DNA from: Mycolicibacterium parafortuitum
GTDB lineage: Bacteria > Actinomycetota > Actinomycetes > Mycobacteriales > Mycobacteriaceae
Assembly: GCF_002086815.1 (NCBI RefSeq)
Contig: NZ_MVID01000016.1
Location: 60,561-124,560, forward strand
Reading direction: 5' to 3'
Length of the DNA: 64,000 nt
Numbering within the stretch: the stretch's first letter is position 1; each line of letters starts with the position of its first letter. A program made the position numbers and the translations under genes. The notes beneath the pieces are model-generated. The model was not told the origin of the DNA and made no database searches. It saw only the letters and a program-made list of their open reading frames with translations. This document shows positions 1-6,666 of the stretch, one piece after another.

Positions 1-474
1 CATACCGAGCAGATACTTGAAGAACACGATTCCCGGCTGCCGCCAGGCCACCTCGGCCAGGTCACCGGCGCCGGATTCGATGAAATCGTCGATCAGCCGG
101 TCGGTTTCGGCGGCGATCTCGGGGCGCAGCGCCTTCATCCGGGCGGGGGAGAAGTACGGGTTGAGCACCTTGCGGAACTTCTGCTGCCGCGGTGGGTCCA
201 GGGTGATCACCAGATCGCCGGTGAGCCGCTCGGCGCCCTCCGGGGTCGGGTTGCTGGAGAAGTGTTCCCAATCCTGCAGGATCTGCACACATTCGGCGTA
301 ACGCACCGCCACCCACGCCCCGTCGGGGTCCGGGCTCAGAAAAGGTTCCTCCGTGCGCGCGAATGCGCCGTTGTCCCGCATGACCGCGTACACGTCGTAC
401 AGGAAGTCGTTATCGTTGAAATCGACGTGCCGCAGATCCCAGTTCTCGGCGTGCCGTTCGAGTGCCTCGGTCAT
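1..474 (-). CDS. Cytochrome P450, N-terminal part (cut by window edge)
   Basis: The first 158 codons of a P450 run off the left edge, so the I-helix, ExxR and haem-Cys regions are not visible. The translation begins MTEALERHAENWDLRHVDF and contains typical bacterial P450 N-terminal text: a YDVYAVMRDNGAF helix, WVAVRYAECVQILQDWEHFSS, and the DPPRQQKFRKVLNPYFSP segment, which matches the usual D-PP-H/Q-x-x-R-K-x-x-x-x-F-S/T-P signature. The start codon overlaps the stop of the upstream membrane-protein gene (ATGA), so the two are translationally coupled. It is the last visible gene of the minus-strand cluster that carries NorQ/NorD-like proteins. Expected role is monooxygenation of an organic substrate with an external ferredoxin; the substrate is unknown. 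Family call is secure, subfamily is not. Confidence 0.9.
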   Translation of the reverse strand, partial: MTEALERHAENWDLRHVDFNDNDFLYDVYAVMRDNGAFARTEEPFLSPDPDGAWVAVRYAECVQILQDWEHFSSNPTPEGAERLTGDLVITLDPPRQQKFRKVLNPYFSPARMKALRPEIAAETDRLIDDFIESGAGDLAEVAWRQPGIVFFKYLLGM

Positions 475-890
475 GACGTTCCGTCCTGCGCGGCCTCCCG
501 CGCCTCACGTTCCTGATGGATTTGCACGAGTTCCCGGAACCCGATCCGGTTGTATTGCGGCACAGGCTGAATGCCCCATTCATCCTGGGCGGTGTCCTTG
601 CCCTCGGCGCCTTCCGGCGGGCCGAATGCCGGGTACGGCACCTGGCATTCCAGGGTGTCGTCCGAGTAGCGCACCTTGAGCAGCTCGCTGCAGATCTCGG
701 TGAGGCTCAAGGTCGGGTAGCCGTAGTAGACCGCCATGAACGGCAGCGTGAACGCGCCCTCGATGACGAGCGCGACCAGGCAGACCAGCACCGCCCGCTT
801 GATCCACTTGTGCATCCGGGCGTAGTACGGCGTGGTGCCCGGGGGCAGGTCTTCGGCCCTCTCTTCGGTGTTCTCCACAGAAGTCGTCAC
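471..890 (-). CDS. Membrane-anchored protein of unknown function, 139 aa
   Basis: I do not recognise the family. It has a charged N-terminus, one clear transmembrane helix at about residues 31-55 (AVLVCLVALVIEGAFTLPFM), and a hydrophilic C-terminal domain of about 80 residues with two cysteines and several Pro/Tyr. The GTG start at 890 is supported by an AAAGGAG ribosome site 8 nt upstream. Its stop overlaps the start of the P450 gene, and the gene follows the six-helix protein by 13 nt. Given the operon it may be an accessory subunit of a membrane complex working with the P450 or with the NorQ/NorD pair; that is inference from context only. Confidence 0.75.
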   Translation of the reverse strand: MTTSVENTEERAEDLPPGTTPYYARMHKWIKRAVLVCLVALVIEGAFTLPFMAVYYGYPTLSLTEICSELLKVRYSDDTLECQVPYPAFGPPEGAEGKDTAQDEWGIQPVPQYNRIGFRELVQIHQEREAREAAQDGTS

Positions 891-903
891 AGTCGGAACT
901 CCT

Positions 904-1638
904 TTAATCCGAGAAGATCTCGCGATTGACGGTGTGCAGGTACGGGATGGCCAGGAACGGCGTGATGTAGAAGATGTCGTAGAGCCACCAACCGATGACC
1001 GGGAACACGACGCCGGCGTAGCGGACGTCGGCGTACATCGTCATGTTGAACACGTACAGGCACCAGATGAGCACGCCCATCCAGCAGGTGATGATCATCC
1101 ACTGGTGGCCCCACCGTTTCATCTGCAGGAACCCGATCGCCGCGGCGCAGCGCATCGCGAAGACGGTCAGGATCATGCCGAACACCATCGACTTCTCACC
1201 CGGTGCGGCGGCGCCGCCGATCCACGCCTCGTTGTAGTGCCAGAAGTAACCCGCGTCGAACATCGCGCCCCAACCGACCATCAACACCCGGTTGATCAGC
1301 GTGTGGTTGGCGACCAGATCCAGTGCCCAACCGAGGCTGTTGAGCATCCCGTCGATGAGCACCAGATACCCGATGAGCGTGACGATCATCGGCCGCACCG
1401 ACAGCCCGGCCCGCAGCGCCTGGCGCTGCAGCCACACCCCGCGCATGAAGATCGGAAGCCCGATCAGTCCGGGCGCCCACATGCCCATCAGCGCGGCACC
1501 GGCGATCATCCACTTGTCGGCGCGGCGCTGGGCCTGGCGCGACTCCTCGTGGTGCTCTTCGAGGTTCACCGACCCGCTGACCGGAACCGACGCGGTGACC
1601 TTCGCCGCTGTCTTGCGGTTGCGCAGCGGGATGTTCAC
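904..1638 (-). CDS. Six-helix membrane protein of unknown family, copy A
   Basis: About 244 aa with six hydrophobic segments. Conserved His/Trp/Tyr-rich stretches lie in or next to the helices: LDLVANHT, FDAGYFWHYNE, MKRWGHQWMIITCWMG and PYLHTVNREIF. The four histidines at membrane borders could be metal or haem ligands, but this is only suggestive. The GTG start at 1638 is chosen because it overlaps the stop of the 43-aa gene (GTGA); the longer reading frame upstream has no credible start. It is strikingly similar to the protein at 4927-5658, almost identical over the C-terminal half. Its position between small membrane proteins and the P450, with a NorQ/NorD pair upstream, suggests a subunit of an undescribed membrane oxidoreductase. 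No function is assigned. Confidence 0.78.
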   Translation of the reverse strand: MNIPLRNRKTAAKVTASVPVSGSVNLEEHHEESRQAQRRADKWMIAGAALMGMWAPGLIGLPIFMRGVWLQRQALRAGLSVRPMIVTLIGYLVLIDGMLNSLGWALDLVANHTLINRVLMVGWGAMFDAGYFWHYNEAWIGGAAAPGEKSMVFGMILTVFAMRCAAAIGFLQMKRWGHQWMIITCWMGVLIWCLYVFNMTMYADVRYAGVVFPVIGWWLYDIFYITPFLAIPYLHTVNREIFSD

Positions 1639-1766
1639 AGATCCCACCAGCCGCGGGTGAATGACATATACAGCTGGATCAAGAACATCGTCAGGAGGTA
1701 TCCGTAGATCACGACCTGCAGGATGATCAGCGCCTTCTTGCGGTTCTTTTCCTTCTGATCGACCAT
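1635..1766 (-). CDS. Small single-helix membrane protein, 43 aa
   Basis: The gene is short but well supported. The ATG at 1766 has an AAGGA site about 9 nt upstream, and its TGA overlaps the GTG start of the next gene. The product has a very basic N-terminus (MVDQKEKNRKK), one transmembrane helix (ALIILQVVIYGYLLTMFLIQLYM) and a short tail ending RGWWDL. This looks like a small accessory subunit of a membrane complex, comparable in size to small subunits of terminal oxidases. Together with the 35-aa gene at 4129-4236 it brackets the norQ/norD-like pair. No homologue is recognised. Confidence 0.7.
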   Translation of the reverse strand: MVDQKEKNRKKALIILQVVIYGYLLTMFLIQLYMSFTRGWWDL

Positions 1767-1781
1767 CTCGTCGGTTCCTTC

Positions 1782-2585
1782 CTAACGGTTTGGGCTCTGG
1801 CTGTCGGCACCGGCGAGGCCGGCGGCCGCCACCTCGCGCAGGCCTTCGGAGATCGCACCGTCGCTGGACAGCGGTGCGAGTACGCAGGCTTGTGCCGCGT
1901 CGAGTTCCGATGCGCCGGCGGCGATCAGATGTGCGGCGGTGACGAGGACGCGGGTCGAGGGCGGTTCGTAGTGGAACGCTTCGTCGGCGGTGCGGATCGC
2001 GGTGGCACACCGGACCAGCCGCTCGGCGGCAGCCGGGTCGATACCGGCTTCGGCGACGATCACCTCCGCCTCACGGTCCGCGCGCAGATAGTCCATCGGC
2101 AGCGTCACGAACCGCTGCCGGAACGACGGTTTGAGCTCCTTGAGCGAGCTGCGGTAGGCGGGGTTGTAGGAGCACACCAGCATGAAGTTCTCCGGCGCCT
2201 GGACCACTTCGCCGGCACGGTCGAGGTAGAGCGTGCGCCGGTGATCGGTCAGCGAGTGCAGCACCGCCAGCGAGTCGTGGCGCGCCTCGACGACCTCGTC
2301 GAGATAGCAGATCGCGCCGGCCTTCACCGCCCTGGTCAAAGGTCCGTCGGTCCACACCACGTCCCCGCCGGTGACGATGAACCGCCCGACGAGGTCGGAG
2401 CTGGTCAGATCGTCGTGGCAGGAGATGGTCACCACGGGCCGGGCGAGCAGCAGCCCCATGTGTTCGACCAGGCGAGTCTTGCCGCATCCGGTCGGCCCGG
2501 TCAGCATGACCGGCAGCCGCTGCCGGTAGGCCTGTTCGAAGAGTTGCACCTCGTTGCCGTTGGCGAGGTATGTCTGCTCGGTCAT
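1782..2585 (-). CDS. MoxR/NorQ/CbbQ-type AAA+ ATPase
   Basis: 267 aa. The Walker A motif GPTGCGKT lies at residues 30-37, the Walker B segment reads ICYLDEV, and sensor-1 text FMLVCSYNPAY follows, as in NorQ/CbbQ/GvpN-type ATPases. Such ATPases pair with a VWA protein to remodel or load metal centres into a partner enzyme (NorQD for nitric oxide reductase, CbbQO for Rubisco). The ATG at 2585 overlaps the stop of the NorD-like gene (ATGA), so the pair is coupled. No nor or cbb structural genes are visible, so the client is presumably in this cluster: the P450 or the six-helix membrane proteins. The family call is strong; the client is inferred. Confidence 0.88.
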   Translation of the reverse strand: MTEQTYLANGNEVQLFEQAYRQRLPVMLTGPTGCGKTRLVEHMGLLLARPVVTISCHDDLTSSDLVGRFIVTGGDVVWTDGPLTRAVKAGAICYLDEVVEARHDSLAVLHSLTDHRRTLYLDRAGEVVQAPENFMLVCSYNPAYRSSLKELKPSFRQRFVTLPMDYLRADREAEVIVAEAGIDPAAAERLVRCATAIRTADEAFHYEPPSTRVLVTAAHLIAAGASELDAAQACVLAPLSSDGAISEGLREVAAAGLAGADSQSPNR

Positions 2586-4114
2586 GCTGCCACCAGCTCC
2601 TTGTGCACGTGGGCGAGGACCCGCGGCAGGTCCTCGATGCGGCGGATCCGCTGAGATCGCTTGGGGCCGAACACTTCGGGTAGCGGGTCGACACGCACCG
2701 GGCCGATCCCGACGTAGTACATCGACACCCCGGCGTCGCGGGCCTCCTCGACGGCGTGCGCGGCGTCGGCCCACGCGTAGCGGCCCTCGTAGCCCTCGTC
2801 GGAGATCAGTCCATCGCCGATCACGATGAGCAGCCGGCGCTCGGAGGGTTGTGCGAGCAGCCTGCTGGTCAGGTGGCGCAGCGGCGCACCGAGCCGGGTG
2901 TAGCCGCCGGTGGCCAGGCCCAGGCTGCCGGGCGGGACGAACCGGCGGTCGGAGAAGTCCTTGAGGCAGGTCACCTCGACCCGGTGGCGGGTGTTGCCGG
3001 TGAACACGAAGATGCCGTGGCGTTCCCGCGCGCTGGTCATCGCCCGTGACAGCGCATCGGCGCAGGCGAGCTCCAGCTTGAAGATGGTGCCGCCGTGCAC
3101 GCCGAGCGACGAGCTGCCGTCGAGCAGCAGCGCCGAGGTGACATCGCGGCTGGCGGGAAGTAGTTCACGGAAGATCCTCGGCTCGACGGCTTCTCCGGCG
3201 GTCACGTCGATGTAATGACCGACGTACTGGTCGACGTCGAGGTCGGACCCGTCCTCCAGGCGGTTCTTCATCGCGCGGTGGGTGTCCTTCTCGAACCACC
3301 TGCGCACGTCGACGGCGACCGCCGCGGTGTCGCCGGCGCGACCCTCGTGGGTGCGTTCCAGGACGGCGACGTGGTCGGGCATGAAGCTCTCGGTCCACGC
3401 GTTCCATTCCGGGTAGGGGATGCCCGGGCGGTGTTCGGGGGTGATGTCGAGGTCGTTGTCCTGCGGCCGGCTGGGCGGGGGCAGGTTCGGGTTGCGGACC
3501 CCGCCGTCACCGCCCGCGGGCACGGAATGCGGTTGCGGGACCCGTTTCTGGCTGGTGGTCCACGGAAGGCGGCCGAACGAGCGGCGCAGCTTGTCGGTCA
3601 GTCCCTGCGGCACCGTGTACGCCCGCGGCAGACGCCCGATGAGCGGGTCGATCGTCAGGTCCAGGCCGGTGCGCGCCAGCGCGATCGCGCGGTCGAGCAT
3701 TGTCCTGCCGTCCATGTCCGCGTCGGCGGGCGTGAGATCGGGCAGCACGCGCGCGAACTCGGGAAGCAGACCCGGCCACGTCGTGGCGATCCAGCCGAGC
3801 GCGACACCCGCTTCGACGAGGTGCAGTGCGGTGAGCTCCCGCGCGGACAGTTCGTTGAGGCGGTAGTCGGTGACCCTGTCCTTCGACGGTGCGCACTGCA
3901 GAGCGATACCGCATGTCAGTGTGCGACGGTTCCAGTGCTGTGCCCGCGCCGGGTATGGGACGTGGACGACGTCGAGCATCGAGCTCAGACCGAACCCGCG
4001 CTGCTGCCCGGTGACCAGGTGCGCCCCGGTGCGGCGCTGGCGGCTGAGCGCGACCGCGGTCAGCGCACAGCTGCGCTCGATCGCCATCGCGTGGGCATCG
4101 GAGAGTTCGGACAT
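2582..4114 (-). CDS. NorD/CbbO-like protein with C-terminal VWA domain
   Basis: 510 aa from the ATG at 4114 (MSELSDAHAMAIERS). That start is preferred because a 35-aa gene fills the sequence just upstream. The C-terminal third is a von Willebrand A domain with a MIDAS motif (LLLDGSSSLG) and the hydrophobic strand LLIVIGDGL; the N-terminal part is helical and unassigned, as in NorD. It would act with the overlapping AAA+ ATPase gene as an ATPase/VWA chaperone pair for assembly or activation of a metalloenzyme. It follows the 35-aa membrane gene by 14 nt. Family assignment is good; its role in this particular operon is inferred. Confidence 0.85.
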   Translation of the reverse strand: MSELSDAHAMAIERSCALTAVALSRQRRTGAHLVTGQQRGFGLSSMLDVVHVPYPARAQHWNRRTLTCGIALQCAPSKDRVTDYRLNELSARELTALHLVEAGVALGWIATTWPGLLPEFARVLPDLTPADADMDGRTMLDRAIALARTGLDLTIDPLIGRLPRAYTVPQGLTDKLRRSFGRLPWTTSQKRVPQPHSVPAGGDGGVRNPNLPPPSRPQDNDLDITPEHRPGIPYPEWNAWTESFMPDHVAVLERTHEGRAGDTAAVAVDVRRWFEKDTHRAMKNRLEDGSDLDVDQYVGHYIDVTAGEAVEPRIFRELLPASRDVTSALLLDGSSSLGVHGGTIFKLELACADALSRAMTSARERHGIFVFTGNTRHRVEVTCLKDFSDRRFVPPGSLGLATGGYTRLGAPLRHLTSRLLAQPSERRLLIVIGDGLISDEGYEGRYAWADAAHAVEEARDAGVSMYYVGIGPVRVDPLPEVFGPKRSQRIRRIEDLPRVLAHVHKELVAA

Positions 4115-4128
4115 CGGTCTCGGCGCGC

Positions 4129-4236
4129 TCAGAAGGTGCCGATGTTGGAGAACATCCAGTACCAGAACCAGATGATGAGCCCGGTGCCGCCCCAGGCGGC
4201 GACGTAGCGCAGGATCTCCCAGATCCATCCCATCAT
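4129..4236 (-). CDS. Very small aromatic-rich membrane protein, 35 aa
   Basis: This open frame begins ATG ATG at 4236 behind a strong GAGGAG site about 7 nt upstream, and ends 14 nt before the norD-like start. The product is one tryptophan-rich transmembrane helix (TGLIIWFWYWMF, six Trp in 35 residues). Size and composition resemble single-helix subunits of membrane enzyme complexes. It is the first gene after the TetR gene (gap 31 nt). No family is recognised. The ribosome site and operon position make it likely to be real. Confidence 0.65.
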   Translation of the reverse strand: MMGWIWEILRYVAAWGGTGLIIWFWYWMFSNIGTF

Positions 4237-4267
4237 GTCAGTTCTCCTCGGGCATGCGATATTTCGG

Positions 4268-4873
4268 TCATCGGGCCTCCAGTCCTCGGCGGGCGGTGGT
4301 GATCAGGTTGGCCAGCATCGCGTCTCGGATGTCGCTGCGGGTGACGGTGGTCAGCACTCCGTAGATGCCGAGCAGGAAGAACGCCGCGCTGTAGAACGCG
4401 TCGATCTCGGGGTGGACCTCACCGTCGCCGCGGGCCCGCTCGATCTCACCGACCAGCAACACGATCAACGGGTGATCCGACCACTCGTCGCTGCTCGGGC
4501 GGGTCGGCGAGAAGTGCAGCGCCAGCAGCTCTTTGAACAGCAGCGGGCCGAACCTCTGCTCCAGCCCGGAGATCAGCACGACCATCTTCGTCAGCGCCGA
4601 GGCCAGGTCGTGCGCGGAGCCCAGGTACCGGGCGAACTCGGCGGCCATCCGCGCCTCCTCGCGCTGTTCCAGCTCCAGCAGCACGTGCTCCTTGCTCGGG
4701 AAGTGGAAGAAGAACGTGCCGTGCGCGACGCCGGCGGCGGACACGATCGCGCCCACGTCGGCGCCGGTCATACCCGAGGCCTGGAACTCGGCGATCGCGG
4801 CGCCGAGAATCCGCTCGCGCGTTTGCAGCCGGCGCAACTCCCGGGCGGTCTGCCGGACCGGCGGGGCCATCAT
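4268..4873 (-). CDS. TetR-family transcriptional regulator
   Basis: 201 aa. The N-terminal helix-turn-helix (RERILGAAIAEFQASGMTGADVGAIV, then GVAHGTFFFHFPSKEHVL) is a textbook TetR DNA-binding domain; the C-terminal ligand domain is unassigned. It lies inside the minus-strand cluster, between copy B of the six-helix protein (53 nt upstream) and the NorQ/D genes, so it probably controls this cluster and itself. A perfect 14-bp palindrome covering the -10 box of the cluster promoter (5664-5677) is the obvious candidate operator. The inducer is unknown. Confidence 0.9.
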   Translation of the reverse strand: MMAPPVRQTARELRRLQTRERILGAAIAEFQASGMTGADVGAIVSAAGVAHGTFFFHFPSKEHVLLELEQREEARMAAEFARYLGSAHDLASALTKMVVLISGLEQRFGPLLFKELLALHFSPTRPSSDEWSDHPLIVLLVGEIERARGDGEVHPEIDAFYSAAFFLLGIYGVLTTVTRSDIRDAMLANLITTARRGLEAR

Positions 4874-4926
4874 GCGCTCGTCTCGCCGAGTCGCTGAGTC
4901 CGGTCAATGGCGCTGGTCATCAGGGA

Positions 4927-5658
4927 TCAGTCCGTGAAGATTTCTCGGTTGACCGAGTGCAGGTACGGGATGGCCAGGAACGGGGTGATGTAGAAGATGT
5001 CGTAGAGCCACCACCCGACCACGGGCAGGACGACACCGGCATAGCGCACGTCGGCGTACATCGTCATGTTGAACACGTACAGGCACCAGATCACGATGCC
5101 CATCCAGCAGGTGATGATCATCCACTGATGACCCCAGCGCTTCATCTGCAGGAAGCCGATGCCCGCGGCGATGCGCATGGTGAACACGGTCAGGATCATC
5201 CCGACCTCCATCGCCTTCTCGCCCGGGCCCGCCGCACCGCCGAGCCACAGCTCGTTGTAGTGCCAGAAGTAGCCGGCGTCGAACATCGCGCCCCAGCCGT
5301 TCAACAGGATTCGGGCCAGGATGGTGTGGTTGGCCACCAGGTCCAGCGCCCACCCGACGGTGTTGATCGCGGCGTCGATAATCACCAGATAGCCGATGAG
5401 CGTGACCAGCATCGGACGCACCGACAGCCCGTCGCGCTGCGCTTTGCGCAGTAGCCAGACGCCGCGCAGGAACAGCGGTAACCCGAAGATCCCCAGCGCC
5501 GCGGTGCCGATCAGCAGGCTGCCGGAGATCAGCCATTTGTCGGCTTGGCGCTGCGCTCGCGCCGAGGCCTCCATGTGCTCGTCGAGTCCGCTCGCCGACG
5601 CCCGCGGCGGGGGGCCGGCGCTGCGGCCACGGCCGAGTCGGGCCGTCGGCAGATTCAT
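4927..5658 (-). CDS. Six-helix membrane protein of unknown family, copy B
   Basis: 243 aa and a close paralogue of the protein at 904-1638. The N-terminal 30 residues differ, and from about residue 85 onward the two are nearly identical, including FDAGYFWHYNE, MKRWGHQWMIITCWMG and the C-terminal NREIF motif. Six hydrophobic helices are visible. The ATG at 5658 lies only 9 nt below a good -10 box, so the message is probably leaderless. It is the first gene of the cluster, ahead of the TetR gene. Two copies in one operon suggest either two related subunits of one complex or a recent duplication kept by gene conversion. Confidence 0.8.
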   Translation of the reverse strand: MNLPTARLGRGRSAGPPPRASASGLDEHMEASARAQRQADKWLISGSLLIGTAALGIFGLPLFLRGVWLLRKAQRDGLSVRPMLVTLIGYLVIIDAAINTVGWALDLVANHTILARILLNGWGAMFDAGYFWHYNELWLGGAAGPGEKAMEVGMILTVFTMRIAAGIGFLQMKRWGHQWMIITCWMGIVIWCLYVFNMTMYADVRYAGVVLPVVGWWLYDIFYITPFLAIPYLHSVNREIFTD

Positions 5659-5663
5659 GGCTG

Positions 5664-5677
5664 CTGACTATAGTCAG
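5664..5677. promoter_or_regulatory. Perfect 14-bp palindrome over the -10 box (candidate TetR operator)
   Basis: CTGACTATAGTCAG is a perfect palindrome and covers the -10 box of the leftward promoter, so a bound repressor would block RNA polymerase. The TetR gene at 4268-4873 in the same operon is the likely ligand. A related 12-mer, TGACTTAGGTCA, lies over the -35 box of the divergent promoter (5807-5818). Confidence 0.55.
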
Positions 5678-5694
5678 TATCTGAACTCAGTCAA
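5667..5694 (-). promoter_or_regulatory. Leftward promoter of the P450/NorQD cluster
   Basis: On the minus strand a -35 TTGACT (5694-5689) and a -10 TATAGT (5672-5667) are separated by 16 nt. Transcription should begin near 5660, within 2 nt of the ATG at 5658, which implies a leaderless or almost leaderless message, common in mycobacteria. Confidence 0.65.
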
Positions 5695-5805
5695 TCCCCG
5701 TCGCGATACCGGCCAAGTGGACATCAAATCGCATCAAACGCGCTGTTAATGCGCGCGTTTGCGTCTCTTCGCGCGACACATCGGAGCACAGCTGTGCTGA
5801 AACTG

Positions 5806-5834
5806 TTGACTTAGGTCAGGGATAGTCGTTAGAT
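5806..5834 (+). promoter_or_regulatory. Rightward promoter with TGAC-N4-GTCA site
   Basis: A -35 TTGACT (5806-5811) and a weak -10 TTAGAT (5829-5834) are 17 nt apart, ahead of the SDR gene starting at 5862. The 12-mer TGACTTAGGTCA (5807-5818) overlaps the -35 box and shares 9 of 12 bases and both half-sites with the palindrome in front of the divergent cluster, suggesting common control. Confidence 0.45.
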
Positions 5835-5861
5835 GGGCTCACCTCGACGGGGAGGAACCGG

Positions 5862-6650
5862 ATGGCGCTCGAACAGTTCAAGCTGGACGGACAGGTCGCG
5901 ATCGTGACCGGCGCGGGTAAGGGCGTCGGGCGCGGGATCGCCCGGGTGCTCGCCGAAGCAGGTGCCACGGTGATCGGCACGGCGAGAACGGAATCCGACA
6001 TCGTCGCCACCATCGAAGGCATCGAGAAGTCGGGCGGCAATGGTCTCGCGCTCGTCGCCGACGCGGTGAGCAGACCCGACGGCGAACGCGTCGTCGGGAC
6101 GGCCGTCGACACCTTCGGCCGGATCGACATCCTGGTCAACAACGTCGGCGGGGCCACCTACGCGCGCTTCCTCGACATCACCGACGAGGATTTCCGGCAT
6201 ACGTTCGACTGGTGCGTCACCTCGGCGTTCATCATGAGCCAACTGGCCGCACCGCACATGCTCGACGCCGGGCACGGGTCGATCATCAACATCTCGTCGG
6301 GTTCGGCCAGGTTCGGTATCCGGGCACTGACCGCCTACTGCGTGGCCAAGGGTGGCCTGGAGGCGTTGACCCGCGCGATGGCCCAGGAACTGGCGCCGAA
6401 GATCCGGGTGAACGCGATCGCGCTCGGTTCCTTCGCGACCGACGGCCTGCAGGGCAGCCTCGACATGATGCCGGGCTCCCTGGAGAAGATGATGGAGTCC
6501 ACCCCGTTGCACCGGCTCGGCAACGTCGAGGACCTCGGCCGGCTGTGCGTGTACCTGTCCACCCGCGACTGCTATGCCACCAACGCGATCTTCCATGTCG
6601 ACGGCGGTATCGACTCGAACAACTCGCCGCTGCCCATCCCCGACTACTGA
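5862..6650 (+). CDS. Short-chain dehydrogenase/reductase (SDR)
   Basis: 262 aa classical SDR. The cofactor motif TGAGKGVGRG is at residues 16-25, NNVGG follows at about 92, the catalytic Ser is in INISSGSARFG and the catalytic Tyr/Lys in YCVAK. A GGAGG ribosome site precedes the ATG. The next gene, a DHDPR-like dehydrogenase, starts 16 nt downstream. The C-terminus ends LPIPDY, matching the LPIPDL end of the SDR at 56486-57289, which also sits beside a DHDPR-like gene; the two gene pairs are paralogous modules. The likely reaction is NAD(P)-dependent oxidation of an alcohol or reduction of a ketone in lipid or steroid-like catabolism; the substrate is unknown. Confidence 0.88.
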   Translation: MALEQFKLDGQVAIVTGAGKGVGRGIARVLAEAGATVIGTARTESDIVATIEGIEKSGGNGLALVADAVSRPDGERVVGTAVDTFGRIDILVNNVGGATYARFLDITDEDFRHTFDWCVTSAFIMSQLAAPHMLDAGHGSIINISSGSARFGIRALTAYCVAKGGLEALTRAMAQELAPKIRVNAIALGSFATDGLQGSLDMMPGSLEKMMESTPLHRLGNVEDLGRLCVYLSTRDCYATNAIFHVDGGIDSNNSPLPIPDY

Positions 6651-6666
6651 GCGGAACGGTTGTCCT

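Noticed and set aside
1639..2010. Upstream extension of the six-helix protein to an ATG at 2010
   Set aside because: It would run through the 43-aa gene and the NorQ-like gene in a different frame; the GTG at 1638 overlapping the 43-aa stop is better supported and matches the paralogue's length.
5680..5694. TGA-N6-TCA next to the 14-bp palindrome as a second operator
   Set aside because: Only the outer three bases are complementary and the site is already explained by the -35 box.
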